DNA from: Scalesia atractyloides
Taxonomy: Eukaryota; Streptophyta; Magnoliopsida; Asterales; Asteraceae
NCBI GenBank assembly: GCA_947069175.1
Contig: CAMTDV010000018.1
Coordinates: 39,072,869-39,136,868 of the forward strand
DNA length: 64,000 bases
Reading direction: 5' to 3'
Shown here: positions 24,613-38,337 of the stretch, one piece after another
How the letters are laid out: the number at the start of each line of letters is the position of its first letter
Numbering within the stretch: position 1 is the stretch's first letter
Notes under the pieces: generated by a model
Databases searched by the model: none
What the model was told of the DNA's origin: nothing
What the model saw: only the letters and a program-made list of their open reading frames with translations
Made by a program: the position numbers and the translations under genes

Positions 24613-27602
24613 GAAGTTAGGTACCATGTTAAACCTCATATCCCATCTCAAGGCGTTGAAGCATATACGACAGGGATGTGACGTGTTTTAAGTCAGCGTC
24701 ACGACAAATGAACCAGCCAAAAACATATTGAAGACATCCCGATAGTGTGCGAATACCCAGACGTGTTCCCGGAGGAATTGCCCAGATTGACACCCAATCA
24801 GCAAATCGAGTTTCGGATCGACCTAATACCGTGAACATCACCCATCGCCAAAGCCCCATATCGTCTTGCACCGTCCGAGATGCAAGAACTATCAACACAA
24901 CTGTAGGAGTTACTTGATCGTGGTTTCATCTGTCCCAGTTATTCTCCTTAGGGAGCCCTAATCTTGTTTGTAAAGAAAAAGGACGGAAGCTTCCGAATGT
25001 GCATCGACTACAGAGAAATAAACAAGGTCACTATAAAGAACCGATACCCACTTCCGTGGATCGATGATCTTTTTGACCAGCTACAAGGAGCTTGATATTT
25101 TTCTAAGATAGATCTTCGGTCGGGTTACTATCAAGTGAAGGTCCAAGAGGACGATATCCCCAAGACGGCTTTTCGAACTCGGTATGGCCACTACGAGTTC
25201 CTGTTATGCCCTTCGGGCTAACCAAGGCACCTGCTGTGTTCATGGACCTCATGAACCGGGTGTGTAAACCATACCTCGATAAGTTCGTCATCGTCTTCAT
25301 CGACGATATTCTGATCTACTCCCAGAGCAAGGACGAGCACGAGTATCATTTATATGCTATATTGGAGATACTACGGAAAGAGCAACTGTACGCTAAATTT
25401 TCTAAGTGCGACTTCTGGTTTCAAGCCGTGCAATTTTTGGGACATGTGGTGGATCAGTATGGAATTCATGTGGATCCAAGCAAGATAGAAGCAATCAAGA
25501 ATTGGCGTGCGCCTAAATCTCCGAAAGAGATACGCCAATTCTTGGGACTGCCGGGATATTACCGTCGGTTCATCGAAAATTTCTCTAGTATTACCCAATC
25601 GCTAACAGCGTTGACACAGAAGGATAGGAAGTATGAATGGGGTGAAGACCAGGAAACAATATTCCAGCTGTTAAAACAAAAGTTATGCGAAGCTCCAATT
25701 CTGACGTTACCCGAAGGCAACGATGACTTCGTCGTATATTGTGACGCATCTCGGCGAGGGATCGGATGTGTCCGAATGCAAAGAAACAAAGTCATTGCAT
25801 ACGCTTCAAGACAACTAAAGGTGCACGAGAAGAACCACACGACGCATGATTTGGAACTGGGCGCGGTTATATTCGCGCTGAAGATATGGAGACATTATTT
25901 ATATGGTACAAAGTGTACTATATATACAGACCACAAAAGCCTCCAACATATTTTCGACCAAAAAAGCGGAACATGAGGCAGCGCGGATGGGTGGAATTAC
26001 TAAATGATTACAACTGTGAAATAAAGTACCACCCGAGGAAAGCTAACGTGGTAGCGGATACACTAAGTAGGAATGATCAAATTAAACCCCTCCGAGTATG
26101 AGCACTGGGAATGATTGTGCAGACGAGCCTTATAGAGCGAATCCGGGACGCGCAAATGCAAGCCTTGGAGGAAAGCCAGTTACCCAGCAAAGGGTTGCAC
26201 GGAAATGAGAAAAGCTTTGTAAAGAAAACGGAAGAGGTGTTGTATTTTAAGGATCGAGTGTGGATTCCTGCAAGTTCGGAGCTGAGACAGTTGATCATGG
26301 ACGAGGCCCATAAATCGAAATATTTGATTCACCCCAATACAGACAAGATGTACCACGACTTTAAAGAGTTTTATTGGTGGTCGAGGATGAAAAAGGACGT
26401 GGCAGAATATGTAAGCCAATGCTTGACTTGTGCTCGGGTCAAAGCAGAGTATCAGAAACCCTCGGGAATGTTACAACAACCCGAGATACCTCAGTGGAAA
26501 TGGGAACAAATCACGATGGATTCCGTGACCCATCTTCCAAGAACGCCTCATGCTCATGACGCGATTTGGGTAATCGTAGATCGATTGACCAAATCCGCAC
26601 ATTTTATTCTGATCCATACCACTTAAAAAACCGACAAGTTGGCCGAGATCTACACTAATGAGATAGTAGCCAGACATGGTGTCCCGGTTGCTATTATTTC
26701 AGACCGAGACAGCCATTTCACCTCGCGATATTGACAGAAGTTAAAAGAAGCTTTGGGGACGCGGATCGATCTGAGTACTGCTTACCATCCCCAAACCGAC
26801 GGCCAATCGGAACGCACGATCTAGACTCTAGAGGACTTGCTTCGTGCCTGTGTCCTGGATTTCGGAGGAAGTTGGGACTAGCATCTTCCACTAGTAGAAT
26901 TTTCCTATAACAATAGTTACCACAGCAGTATCCAGGCAGCCCCGTACGAGGCGATTTATGGTCGAAAGTGCCGATCACCACTTTGCTGGGCCAAAGTGGG
27001 TGACACCCAACTGACGGGATCTAAGCTAGTACAGGAAACGACTGATAAGATCCACCAGATTCAGAATAGATTGAAAGCCGCTCAGGATCGGCAAAAGAGC
27101 TGGGCTGATGTACGTAGAAAACCGTTATCGTTCAAGGTGGGTGAACGGGTATTGTTAAAGGTATCACCGTGGAAAGGCGTTATAAGATTTGGAAAGATCA
27201 GGAAGTTAGCACCACGATACATCGGACCATACAAGATTCTAGCAAAAGTAGGTCCCGTAGCCTATCGGTTGAAGCTACCAACCGAGCTTAGTGCCATTCA
27301 TAATGTCTTCCACATTTCAAACCTAAAAAAGTGCCTGTCAGGCGAAGCCACCCAGATACCTTTGGAAGACATACACGTTAAAGATAGACTCCACTTTGTG
27401 GAGGAACCAGTAGAAGTAGTTGATGGCAGGGTTAAACAATTAAGGCACAACAAAATTTCACTGGTTAAAGTCTGGTGGAACTCTAAACAAGGACCTGAAT
27501 ACACCTGGGAAGAGAAGGATGAACTCCGTAGAAAATACCCTCACCTTTTCCCTAGCTAGACGGGGTAAATTTCGGGGACGGGATTTCTTAACCAGGGGAG
27601 AC

Positions 27603-30600
27603 TGTGATACCCAGGACGAAACCAGGTTCGCCATAATCGGTCCAAAACTTTAATGCTTAAAACAATAATTGTGCGAAAATCCTAAAAACATGTATGACTT
27701 GTTTGCTATATTAAATGATACATGTTATGTCTCGGGGAGGAATCCGAGAGCGTGTCATGGTAACCAAACACTAATAAGTGCCAGCGATGCGAGGTTGGTG
27801 TCCTTAGCCTTTAAAACATGTTAAACGGGAGCTTTCCGTTTAACATCGCATTAAACGTTTGACTATGATTATTAGGCCAACGGTGGGGCTATTTAAGATT
27901 CTAAGTTCACGGAACATCTTAGTTATGTGCCATAGACCATTACATAAGATTTGAAGCAAATCGGAGCTCGGGCACGCAAAATGAGGCAGTTTCCCGGTTA
28001 GGGAAACGCCTTCGTTTTGAGAGCAACAAAAGACAACCAAACATGCAAGGAACGGCCAATCAAGCCTAAAAACACTTAAACTACCCTAGTACGAGGCCAT
28101 TATGAATGAAACGTAACCGTGTTCGGGTTTCGAGACGGTTATGCACGGTTTTTAAAACCGAGTATTTTAACACTAAACGCGAAAAAAGGAGCCCGTTTGG
28201 CAAATCGAGGACGCGTGTGGGACTCGAAAACGAACCTAAACACAAAAACAAAGATATGCATCATCTTTATAACACGAAAAACGAAGCACGACAAAGCAGG
28301 GAGTGGGGTAGGGGCACCCCACCTTGCGACCGCCCCCTTATTATATAAAAGTTTTTTTTTATTTTTTCTTATCAAAAACACAGGTTATCATCATCTTAGT
28401 TCAGCAAAATTGAATGTATTTTTCAAGTTTTGTAAGGTTTTGATGAAGATTTCTTGTATAAACATGAACTAGACTAGGAAAACCCTTTCTAATCCATGCT
28501 AATGGATGGTTTAAACATGGTTATTGGCTGAATTAGAACACATCAGGGATTCCCTGATGTTATATAGTAGCGAAGATCACAAAACTTCGGGTTTTGATAC
28601 CCTAATCGACCAAAAGCGATTAACAAAGTTATTAACCGAAAAACAGTGAAACGAGGCTTGATTGACATGGGTTATGGCATGTTTGGATTGTGCTTGATGT
28701 GTAGGTACTAAATATAGCACCCACGCACTTCTGGACTCGAGAGAAACGTACGGGAACAGAGCTTGCGCTAGGTATAACACGCGAACCCTTCGGCTAGTTT
28801 AGGCAGAATGTTGTTTGGACTATAACTAGGTCCGTGATACTTGGATTGAGCTGAAATTTGGTGTGGTGATGTAGGATATTGACAGGAATGTCCACCTAAA
28901 ATTTTAGATTTTTTAGAATTTTCTATGATTTTTGGCAAATTTTTTATTGTTTTACCCAAAGAAATTCGGGAAAAATACCAAACCGAGTTGATAAATCACC
29001 AAAATTTACATGAACACTAGGGAACATATAGGGAATGTTCTGGGAAGTTTAGGAGTCCATTGGTTGGATTGTGATTTGGATTAAACATCCGTTTTTTTGG
29101 GAGTTTTCGGTAGCCGGAAACGCACCGAAACGAAATCGGAAAAATCCCAAATTTTTACAGGGCGTTCCTGGACATATAAGGGACTATCTGGAATATTTGA
29201 ATTTTTAGACATCGAATGATAAGCAATGTAAATTATTCAGTTATATATTGTTTTACAAATGATTTATTTGAGGAGTTAAATGGCTAAATAAATTCCCAAA
29301 TTAATTTTCTCATAATCTATATATTTTTACTAAATTGTATAAAAATTTCCAGATTTTATCAAACTTATGTATTAAAGGGGAATTTACGGAGTTAAAAACG
29401 ATTTATTTTAAACTAGTTTCGACAGTTTACCGTGTAACGAACCTATTAGAACCGGGACTGACCGAACCCGACGTTTACTATAGTTGGAACACCGGGAATG
29501 TTTCAGGAGATTCCAGGGTCGTTTGGACACTAGGGGTGTGTCTCATGCCAGTTCGGGAGAATCCACGACGCCGAAAACGGAAACTCAATTTTGCCAACCT
29601 AGACTCCCCAAACACCCAAACTCCCTTAATGAAAAGTTAATCTTTCTTAAATGACAACATGTTGGTACTATTGGTATTCACGTACCATTATCCGAGCGTG
29701 TGAAACAACTGATGTTGGCTGGCACACGAATCGGTGCCTAGAAGCCAAACTAAAAACTGATACTACCCTGACATCCATCACCATACCAGTATCCTATAGG
29801 TTCAATCCGGGGTGAAAACTCATAACCGGATCCAAGTTATAACCATTACCAACCTAGAGGTTTATTTGAGTCCCAACTTGCATGCGTGCTATTAAAGCTA
29901 GTCCAGTTGCATAATCACTCTTTGATTGAGGCTACTACTCTTACTGTGAGTTTCACTCCCCCACTTTTAAACTGTTTTATTGTTTTCTGGGGTGAATTGC
30001 ATGTTACTAACTGTGTTAATTGCACCAACTTGTGATGATGAGAATTACCTAACACACGAACTACCCCCAATGCAAGTGATTAACGTAAGCCGTGGGCAGT
30101 GGATAGTACTATTGGTCTGACAAACCCAGTTGCCGCCAGACCGGTGTGCCGGCAGCCAGGCAACTGCACGCGTCCTAAACTATGTTATGTAGTTAGGCAT
30201 AACTACCCCTTGGGTGTTAGTCGGTGGGCTGAGGTGTCGAAGGTGACACAGCCCGGTGTGCTGAAGTATCAAACGTGACACGGCACGGTTATTGCAGTCA
30301 AGGTTTCACTTGTGAACTCGTGTAATTCCATCTGTGATCTGTGACACGTGCAATTAAACTTGTTAACGCATATTGCTGTAAAACAACCAAACCAGTGAAA
30401 CTCACCGACTCGGTTAGCTGTCCCTTTTTTTAAAAAATTAGCGTGCATTTCAGGTAAAACTAAACAGGAAGGAGGAACGTTCGTATGGAATGGCTTGAGT
30501 AAGCGGACAGTATCAAAATAAAGGTTGTAGTGGCTTGTAGTACCGCACTTGAACTAATGGGTTGTAATATGATAGTTTATGTGTGTTGTAACCGATGTTC

Positions 30601-30695
30601 CCTCTTTATATGATATCATGTTTTTAAATTATGAGAAAATACCATGTGTCTGCCGCACCCCGTAATTGTCTTCCGCTGCGAGTCAGGGTGTGACA
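27603..30695 (+). repeat. 3' LTR of gypsy 2 (about 3.1 kb)
   Basis: It follows the polypurine tract directly, begins TGTGATACCC and ends GGGTGTGACA, which are near inverted repeats. A TTATATAAAAG box lies at about 28336-28347. Short ORFs inside show no family features and are treated as chance. The right end is assigned from the terminal motif only. Confidence 0.7.
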
Positions 30696-32499
30696 CATTG
30701 CCACATACAAAAGATGCTAATTTACGTTTTATATAGAATTTGTCTAGCAATTAGTTGTGATAAGTTTTACTTATGATTCATATATGCCTCTTGTGTGTGA
30801 ACATGAGCTTCTAAATGTTCAAAATTTATCTTGATAGGCTTACAATAATTTTTAAATTTTGGGGTGTGAATCCTCGTGTATTGTAACACCTCACCCAGAT
30901 GATGCGTAACTCATACAATAATCAGATACTAAAATGAAAATCCTAATCCTTACATAAGTTTATACCAAACATTAAACGTCTTAACACAAATACTAAAAGT
31001 CAATAATCTATAATCACTTCTCTTCCTAGCTTATTCGTTGATTCCTCACACATTCCCATGATTCCCATACATACCTATTGAGATAAAAACAATGCGACTT
31101 AGTAAACTCTTAACGAAAAGATAAAAATAGAACAACTTGTTCATTCAACACCGAGTTTCTCTATGAGCACAAACACTCTTCAATAGTAATAAGTTGATAT
31201 TAGTAACAACTTGTTCTTTCAATGGAAATTGTCATCACTATTTACTTTTATCTCTATCACCAGCAACACCCATCATCGATAGCAAATCCCAACCTCTATT
31301 AACATCAACAACATTATATTAACAATAAACTTCATCATTGGTGGTAATTACCATCAATAGGTATTACATGTTAGGATAATAATATTGGACTCTTTTTGTA
31401 TTAGGCTTTCATCCCTTTTTAGCTAGGTTAACCCTAGATAGTACGACTGTCCTTTTTAACTCGTATCCAACAACCGAACTTGACCCGACCCGAGAAACTA
31501 GCAAACCCGAATTACCCGAACTCGACATAAGGTTGTACCCAAACTTGAGTGACTTAATCGGCTTGGTATTTGGATGTTGTTTAGGTTATTCGGGTTCACA
31601 AGCACAACCCTGACTAGTTTAAGAATCAAATCAAATCCCAACTATACCTGGGTTGATATCCATTACCTATTATAACTAACATACAATTCACTTATCAATA
31701 TCCTCCATGATCATGGACGATATTTTATATTGCGATGATATTACATCCATCAAGAGCAACAATAATCTCGATTTGAGTTCCAATCTTCCAAGTAAATGAT
31801 TTCCAAATCTTGCAATCAAGTTTTAAATTCCATTTGACTTTCAATACACTTTCGACATTTGCTAAAGGTTTGACCTTTTACTCTTTAGTTAGAATCAAAA
31901 CATGTTTTACAATCGTTTAATTGAGAAGTTTGTTTAACTTATTTTAAGTTTTACAATGTTTAACCTATTCAAGTTTAATTTAGAATATGTTTAATTTATC
32001 CAAGTTCAAATCAGTTGTTCGTTTACAATCTTCAAATGTGTTTTACAATTGTTTCTATTCCTGTCCAAGTTATGTTATCGTGTTTCTCTTATATCAGTTT
32101 GTGTTATTTGGTTGATTTCCTCTATAAATACAAAACACAAAAAACAATTCGTTGAGTGCAATATTAAACTTATACATGCTTTTAACTTGAAATCAGAATT
32201 TGTTTTAAGGAATATGGTATGAATATAATCATATTTGATTATTATTATGTATGATTTTTTGGTTGATCTTCATAAATATAAACCCAATACTTCAGACATA
32301 ACATAATTTTTGGTTATGTGTTTCATGACTAAATGAAATATTGGTTATTGAGTTTAACATGGCGTTATTCGGGTTATTTTATTGTGTATCGGGTTGATGT
32401 TATTTGATTTATATTTATTGTTATCTCTTTAATATGTTCATAAATAGTAACATGTTAAATTTTGATCTAGGTATATCTAAATGATTCTATTTTTTTTAC
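30696..32499. other. Intergenic, unassigned repeat-like DNA
   Basis: No gene is seen. TGTAACACCTCACCC at 30883 looks like an LTR start without a partner. A stretch from TGTTAGGATAATAAT (31368) to about 32170, containing a TCTATAAATAC box near 32118, resembles a solo copia LTR, but no target duplication was found. Confidence 0.4.
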
Positions 32500-34620
32500 A
32501 AATATCATGAACATACGATTCGGCTGAAGAAGAGAAGGTTGACCTTGTTACATATCAATGATTCAATAATGATCAAATTCCACAAACAACTGAACCGAAA
32601 ACCAAGAAACCTATAATCTACCATCAAAGATCCAATGTGTGGATTGATTTTGAAAAGTACAAAGATAAAGGCGGGGTTCAAAGAGTAAGATGTATGCATT
32701 GTAACAAGACGTATAAGTGTGAATCAAAATCTCAATGTACGATTAATCTTAGCACACATTAAAAAAATGTGCCCCATGCTTAGCTAAAAACTGCATATAA
32801 TCGCTTGTCAATTTGATTAAAAAAAAACCATTAGGCATGGTCTAGTATACATGATAATAGTTGATGGGTTGTCATTTATTTTTGTAGAAATGATTGGTTT
32901 AAGGTGTTTTGTGAGCCTAAATCAACCATTCTTTAAAGTTCCATCTAGAACCACCATTAAAAAGGACACATACAATATGTTTTGAGGAGAAGAAAAAAGG
33001 TTGTTATTCCAAAAAGAAACATAGTGTTGGTGGGGTTTGTTTGACAACAGACAACTAGACTTCTAATCAACAATCTAATTACACGTGTATCACTGTCAAA
33101 TTTATAGATTAGGAGTGGAATTAAGGCACAAAGTCTTAGCTTTTTTTCCCTAAGAGAATCATCGTGGTGTAGACATTGAGAAAGCAGTTGAAAAAATTTA
33201 CAGAAATTAAAAAAATGAAAACATTTAATACTTTCAGTTGACAATGCTAGTGCTAACGATGTTGCAATAGACTTTTCTGAAAAGAGTTTTCCAAAATTCC
33301 AACAAGTGCCTTCTAAATGCTAAATGGACACACATTAGGTGTGTTGCATATATTTTAAACCTAGTGGTCTAGGATGGAATTAAAAATAGTTAATACTGGG
33401 ATTGATAAAATTAGCTAGGCAATTAGGTGGATTAGGCAATCATCTTAACGGATTGACAAATTCAAATACTTTCTTATGGTTGTTAATGGCGATACAACGA
33501 AACACCTACTTTTAGACTACCAAAATTTATGGAAAATTTACTTACATTATGTTGAAGTTTTACAAGCTTACGGGAAAACATTTGAGAGATATCATATTGA
33601 GAAACATGTCTTAAGAACCAAACTTTGGTAGCGGCGCAGCTTGTTATCAACTTGATATAATGGGTTATGAAGAACTTACACCTACCGATTGGGAAAGTGT
33701 TAGAGATTCGTCGCATTTTCGGAAACCGTTTTATGATGTTACTTTAAGGGTCTTATGGACAAATTATGTAACATATGATGAGGTTATTGGCAATGATACT
33801 CTTTGTCAGATTGCAATGGCAATGAAGGCAAAGTTGTAGCAATATCTTGGTAGCGTATAGAGAATGAGCTTATTGTTGTACTATGCTTTGGTTCTAGACC
33901 CAAGGAAAAAAAACACTACTTATTTACTTTTTGTTGACCGTTTTGAAAAAAATGTTGACGAGGAGAATATGAAACTTGTTATAGATTCATTCTTGGATTA
34001 TATAATGAGTATATTAGAATTTATTCCCAAGCATGGTTGTAGTAATCGTTAGTCGCTAGTCAGCCGGTGGGATGGGGACTAGCGATTAATCGAAATTTTA
34101 TTGGAATTAATCAGGATTACTTGCGATCGGGATTAATTAGCACCTAGTCGGGATTTTTACAACCATGTTCCCTAGGTACTAATACTAATACCGAATCTTT
34201 AGAATTATCGATATTACGTAAACGTAAAAAACCTAACTTGAAGATATGACACCGAAACCACAATTCTGAAACACGCTAAGGGAAATGATGTAAACACATA
34301 GAGTTGAACCTGTTGGTGAGTTAGACAAATTTTCAAAGAAGATTTGGAAAAAGGATTTGGAAAAGTATGAGGGTTTTGGAAAGTTAATAGCGTGAGATTC
34401 CCGATTTTGTCTTTAATGGCCAGAGACTTATTCACGATTTAGCGGGGGCTTCAGAAACTTTTAGCAAAAGTATGAGGGTTTTGGACCCGTATAGGACTTC
34501 TTTGACTCCTATGATTGTTGAGAGTTCGGTTTGCACCCAAGACTGGCTTTGGGATTGTTCTGCTTCAATAAAGAGTCTCATCATCGCAGAAGATTGGGAC
34601 ACATTCCAAGAAATCGATAA
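32500..34620 (+). pseudogene. hAT-family transposase, heavily decayed
   Basis: Pieces of a RICESLEEPER/DAYSLEEPER-type hAT transposase appear in order in shifting frames. They are a BED zinc finger with CMHCNKTYKC and a later His (about 32640-32760), the PSRTTIKKD region (32935-32965), TLVNASANDVAI-like and RCVAYILNLVVQDGIK-like text (33240-33375), a YDVTLR segment (about 33733), LYYALVLDPRKK (33870-33915) and a C-terminal dimerisation remnant near 34480-34615. Stops are frequent. A 128-bp miniature element interrupts it at 34036. No terminal repeats were identified. Confidence 0.75.
34036..34163. mobile_element. Miniature inverted-repeat element, GTTGTAAAAATC family, copy 1 (128 bp)
   Basis: The ends are GTTGTAGTAATCG and CGGGATTTTTACAAC, imperfect inverted repeats, with TAGTCGG and ATTAATCG motifs inside. 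CATG flanks both sides. It lies in the hAT transposase fossil. Related copies are at 52535 and 55181. Confidence 0.65.
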
Positions 34621-34886
34621 AGGTATGTTTTATTATTAATAAGCATTGTAATATTTGTTCATATCATAATACGCAACCTTGCTAATGCTTGTTTTAATTA
34701 AATTTTATTTAATATAGCATTGTATATGGAGGAACATATATGAAGTTTGCATTTTGTGATGTCAAGCGTGAAGAGTGAAGACATATATGAATTTATTTTA
34801 TTTTATTGGTTTGACGATTGGTTGATACGATTAGGGATTTTGGTTTTGTTTTATTAAATGGTTAACTTTTGAACCATTAGTTTAGT

Positions 34887-34888
34887 GT

Positions 34889-34941
<53 letters not shown>

Positions 34942-34960
34942 AGAGAGAGAGAGAGAGAGT
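34887..34960. repeat. AT/AG microsatellite
   Basis: About 50 bases of alternating AT are followed by about 18 bases of alternating GA. Confidence 0.95.
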
Positions 34961-35359
34961 TTTAGTTAGTTGATAATCCTACGCTTATGATAATGTTTTA
35001 GATTTGAAATATAGATGATTTATAAGTTGGTTTAAAACACACATGATCATTTACTATTTTTTAGCTTTGAAATGCATAGTGCTAAACCTTTGCCATGATC
35101 AACCATTTTGCAGCCCAATATAACCTACCAAAAATTCCTATAGAGTCAATTTTGCAGCCCAATATATGGCCCACCTCTTATAGCCCATTGACTCACCTGA
35201 AACACGCTTTAACTCACCCGGTAAAACCTGCACACTACCCGAATCTAGAATGGTTTGGTTATTGAATAATATTTTTAGCTTTGAAAACCCAAGGAACCTG
35301 ACACGAAAAATCTGAAACCTGAAAAAAAAAACCCGAAGAGCACACCTGTTAGATAGTTG

Positions 35360-35775
35360 AGCAGCTTACCACTCTATACAAGACTCATATGTGGAATTTG
35401 GTTCCACTCCCACCTGGGAAGCATACAATCACTTTCCGTGAGGTCTGTAAGACAAAAACCACGTAGGATGGTTCAACTGAATGATACAAGACCAAACTTG
35501 TTGCAAAAGGATATTTACAAAAGTATGGTATGGATTATGAGGAGGCTTTTGCCCTGGTTACTAAAATGATGATGGTTCGTACTCTTATAGCAATTACATT
35601 TGTTCAGCAGTAGAAAATATTTCAAATGGATGTCAAGGATGCATTCTTGAATGATTATCTGCATGAGGAGGTTTACATGATTTCCCCCAAGGCAATGCTC
35701 ACCAACCAGGTGAAGTTTGTTGGCTTCAGAAAGTTATATATGGTCTCAACAAGCCTCTCGTGCTGAATTTGAGAA
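35360..35775 (+). pseudogene. Copia reverse transcriptase fragment
   Basis: Two frames together give the N-terminal half of a Ty1/copia RT: a degraded tail of a WELVPLPPG-type block, KARLVAKGY-like text near 35490-35515, GMDYEEAFALVTKMM (about 35528-35575) and QMDVKDAFLNDYLHEEVYM (about 35624-35680). The rest of pol and any LTRs are missing. Confidence 0.8.
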
Positions 35776-36025
35776 ATTCTCCATGGTGATTACCTCTTTT
35801 GGACCCAACCCAAAAACTATTGGACAGAACCGTATGTGGTAAAAGGGCTGGAAATCGGTTCTTTATATATATGTACAATTGGCTTCGGTTCCGATTATAA
35901 CCACCGACGAGTTATTGGAACCTCGAGAACGATTTAGCAGTTTTTTTAGGCTCCAACTACGTATACGGTTATACCAACAGCCGGCCTTCCAAACTTTGAG
36001 TGTTCTTTCTAATTACTAATTGTTA

Positions 36026-36326
36026 GGCCGGGTGGTGTGGGCTAGCGTCCCCCACCACCTCAACTGGTTGGCCCCCCCAACACAGCCCCGCCTCAGCCAA
36101 ATGGGGCGCCATAGATGGCCTCAACCAAAGCGATGGCGGGCGTGAAAGGAAGAAGAGGAGTCCCACATGCATTAGCAAAAGAATCCTTTTGTTTTTAATT
36201 TCTTTTTTCTTTTTTAAATATTTAAAGAGGTCGTTATCCCCACCGTGCATGTTAACGATAAAGCTCCTCACTTATGTGGCGTATACGTGTCGCAGAGGTG
36301 AGGGATTTATCCCACATCACCCAACC
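36026..36326. mobile_element. PIF/Harbinger-type miniature element (301 bp)
   Basis: The ends GGCCGGGTGGTGTGGGCTA and the complement of GGTTGGGTGATGTGGGATA form imperfect inverted repeats. TTA flanks both sides, as expected for Harbinger. Confidence 0.75.
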
Positions 36327-37070
36327 TTAGTTTTGTTTAGATGTTTTTTAGAAGATCAAGTCCATGACGATGAATTTTAAGGAATATGTATTTTGAGGAT
36401 CGAAAAAAAGACCGAAGACAATTTTATTTGAACTTTTTATTTGAAAGATTGTTTATGTTTTGATTTCTTTAATGGTTTTAAATTTGGTTTGAATATTAGC
36501 TGTTAATTTTTTAAATATTGCTTATATTGAATTTTCTGGATTTGCTTCACGTTGCTACAATATGTAATCCGTTTTTGGGTGTTACCACACATTTATTTAG
36601 CTACATTAGAGTTTTGCAGCAGGCCCAAAAGCCATTTACTGTAATCAGTATACTGTAGGCCCACTATGCAGCAATTGAGTAGTACATTATGCAGGCCCAA
36701 ACTATTATTACATGTAATCGATTCTGCAGGAACCAAATGGGTCCAGGACCGGTGAGACCCCCATAGAACCCGAACCTGTAACATATCGGGCTGGTTCTTG
36801 ATGGGTTGTACCAGGTACTCACCCCTAGTTTGATGTACTAGTGTAGAACCCGAACCCTTAACATATCGGGTTGGTTCTTATCTACATGATTACTACTAGT
36901 GAACCTTAATATATATGTTTCAACTGAATTAAACAATAAGACATGAACCGTATGCTTTGATCTCAATGGGTTTGTGTTTTATTTGCATTCAAGAAAATAT
37001 GCGGTATGATCAGCTTCCGACTGTGGCCAAGAGAAAACTCTTATGGGGTACTTGTAGGAAGTGAGACAAA

Positions 37071-38127
37071 CAGGGCGTACCCACCCTAAGCCCAGGGTGG
37101 GCGGGCGAACCCCTTGAAAAAATAGTTTTTAGTGTTATTTTTTGTCGGAAATTCCGACCGCACCCCTTGGAAATTTTCACCCGCACCCCTTGGAAATTTT
37201 CAACCGCCTCACTTAAAAAAAATATATTATGAATTTATAAAAAAAAATAAACATTGATTATTATTCAATATATAAGTGTATTTATACAATTATTCTTTAA
37301 CCACTTATTCACTTAATTACTTAACCCAATCAAAGCCCAATCTACAATATATTTTAATTAACCAAAGCCCAGACTCAATTTAAAGAAATTTGAGGTAAAT
37401 AAAATAACCCAAACCCATCCACCCATTCCAATTCCAAACGACCGGACAACTTTTTTTGCCGGAAAAACCAAAATTACGGCAAGACCGACCCATATTACGC
37501 CAGAATTCCGATATAGAACTAGTATTGTTTCTTTATTGATTTTTTTTGTTGTTTTATGTGACGATTAGAAGAAAATATAGATGTATAAGGGTTTGATCTT
37601 CTTATGTTTTTGATGTTTTTTGGTTGTTCTAGACTTGTAGTTAAATGATTTTGTTGTTTTATTTATAGCTTTGTTTGTTCAAATTATTAATTACAAGTAA
37701 TCAACATTTAATACTAGGGCTTTAATGTTTAAAAATAAAATTAAAAACTATCGACTATGATTGAAATGATTGTTTGTTTTATTTAAGTGTTTAGTGTTGT
37801 TTTATGAACTTGTTGAGCGATTTATATCTAACTGGAATAATGAGTAAAAATGTAATGAGCTTATGGAGTGTTTAGTCTCCCTAGATGATGTTTTGAATAG
37901 AATTAAAAAAAAGAAAAACCTGTAGGGCACAATTTTAAATACGTTTGTAATGACGTTTAACTTGATTTTGATGATTATATAAATTTTAGTTTGATGTTCT
38001 TCTATCTTACATGACTAGACCCGACCCGATTCGACCCGCTATAAACCAATTTTTTTATATAGCTAGAGGCCTAACATCTTTAAAATTGTTTCACACCCCC
38101 AGGAAAAAATTACTGGGCCCGCCGCGG
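37071..38127. mobile_element. Probable hAT-like insertion (1057 bp) with 8-bp duplication
   Basis: GAGACAAA occurs directly before CAGGGCGTACCC (37063-37070) and after GCCCGCCGCGG (38128-38135). The ends are GC-rich but the inverted repeats are poor. No ORF is recognised. It splits the first unit of a 49-bp tandem repeat. Confidence 0.55.
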
Positions 38128-38216
38128 GAGACAAATGTGGAAGCTATATTTGTTCAACAATTAATTTGTAGGAAGTGAGACAAATGTGGAAGCTATATTT
38201 GTTCAACAATTAATTA
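38128..38216. repeat. 49-bp tandem duplication
   Basis: GAGACAAATGTGGAAGC and the following bases to AACAATTAATT repeat at 38128 and 38177. Confidence 0.9.
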
Positions 38217-38337
38217 CATGTTTTGATAGTGAAATCAGGATTAATTTCAATGGGCCCTGAAGTCCTGAACGGCATTGTTGCCCAGAGTTAAAAAAAATGG
38301 GTTAAAATGGGTAGCTTTTCTATGCATTGGGTTGATA

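Larger units (their letters stand above)
21301..27559 (+). pseudogene. Gypsy 2 pol: protease, RT, RNase H, integrase, chromodomain-like end
   Basis: The protease has an intact VLFDTGADRSYVS active site (about 21500-21540). After the solo LTR, RT carries FRMCIDYREINKV (about 24995) and FIDDILIYS (about 25298-25325). RNase H has VVYCDAS and THDLELGAVIFALKIW (25730-25890). The integrase zinc-finger and core are at 26280-26830, with AIISDRDSHFTSRY and TDGQSERTI; a stop follows TSRY. The C-terminal part (26996-27559) is open, with LLKVSPWKGVIRFGK, then a chromodomain-like end finishing EYTWEEKDELRRKYPHLFPS. Stops and shifts at about 25095, 25206, 25970, 26625, 26733, 26823 and 26880 inactivate it. 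Confidence 0.85.
19256..30695 (+). mobile_element. Ty3/gypsy chromovirus 2, 5' LTR missing, with nested insertions
   Basis: Gag (19256-20338), protease (from 21301), RT, RNase H, integrase and chromodomain-like end (to 27559), polypurine tract AGGGGAGAC (27594-27602) and a 3' LTR (27603-30695). A hAT element (20340-21282) splits gag before its last zinc knuckle and a solo LTR (21812-24612) splits the protease-RT spacer. The frame is broken by stops and shifts, so the element is dead. No matching 5' LTR is found upstream. Confidence 0.85.

Noticed and set aside
28106..28472. ORFs of 80-117 codons on both strands in the gypsy 2 LTR
   Set aside because: They overlap in three frames, have no domain and lie in a non-coding LTR.
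30883..30900. LTR start TGTAACACCTCACC
   Set aside because: No matching LTR end, target duplication or internal domains could be found to its right.
31368..32170. Solo copia LTR
   Set aside because: A TG start and TATA box are present, but no CA end with a 5-bp duplication was found; left as unassigned.
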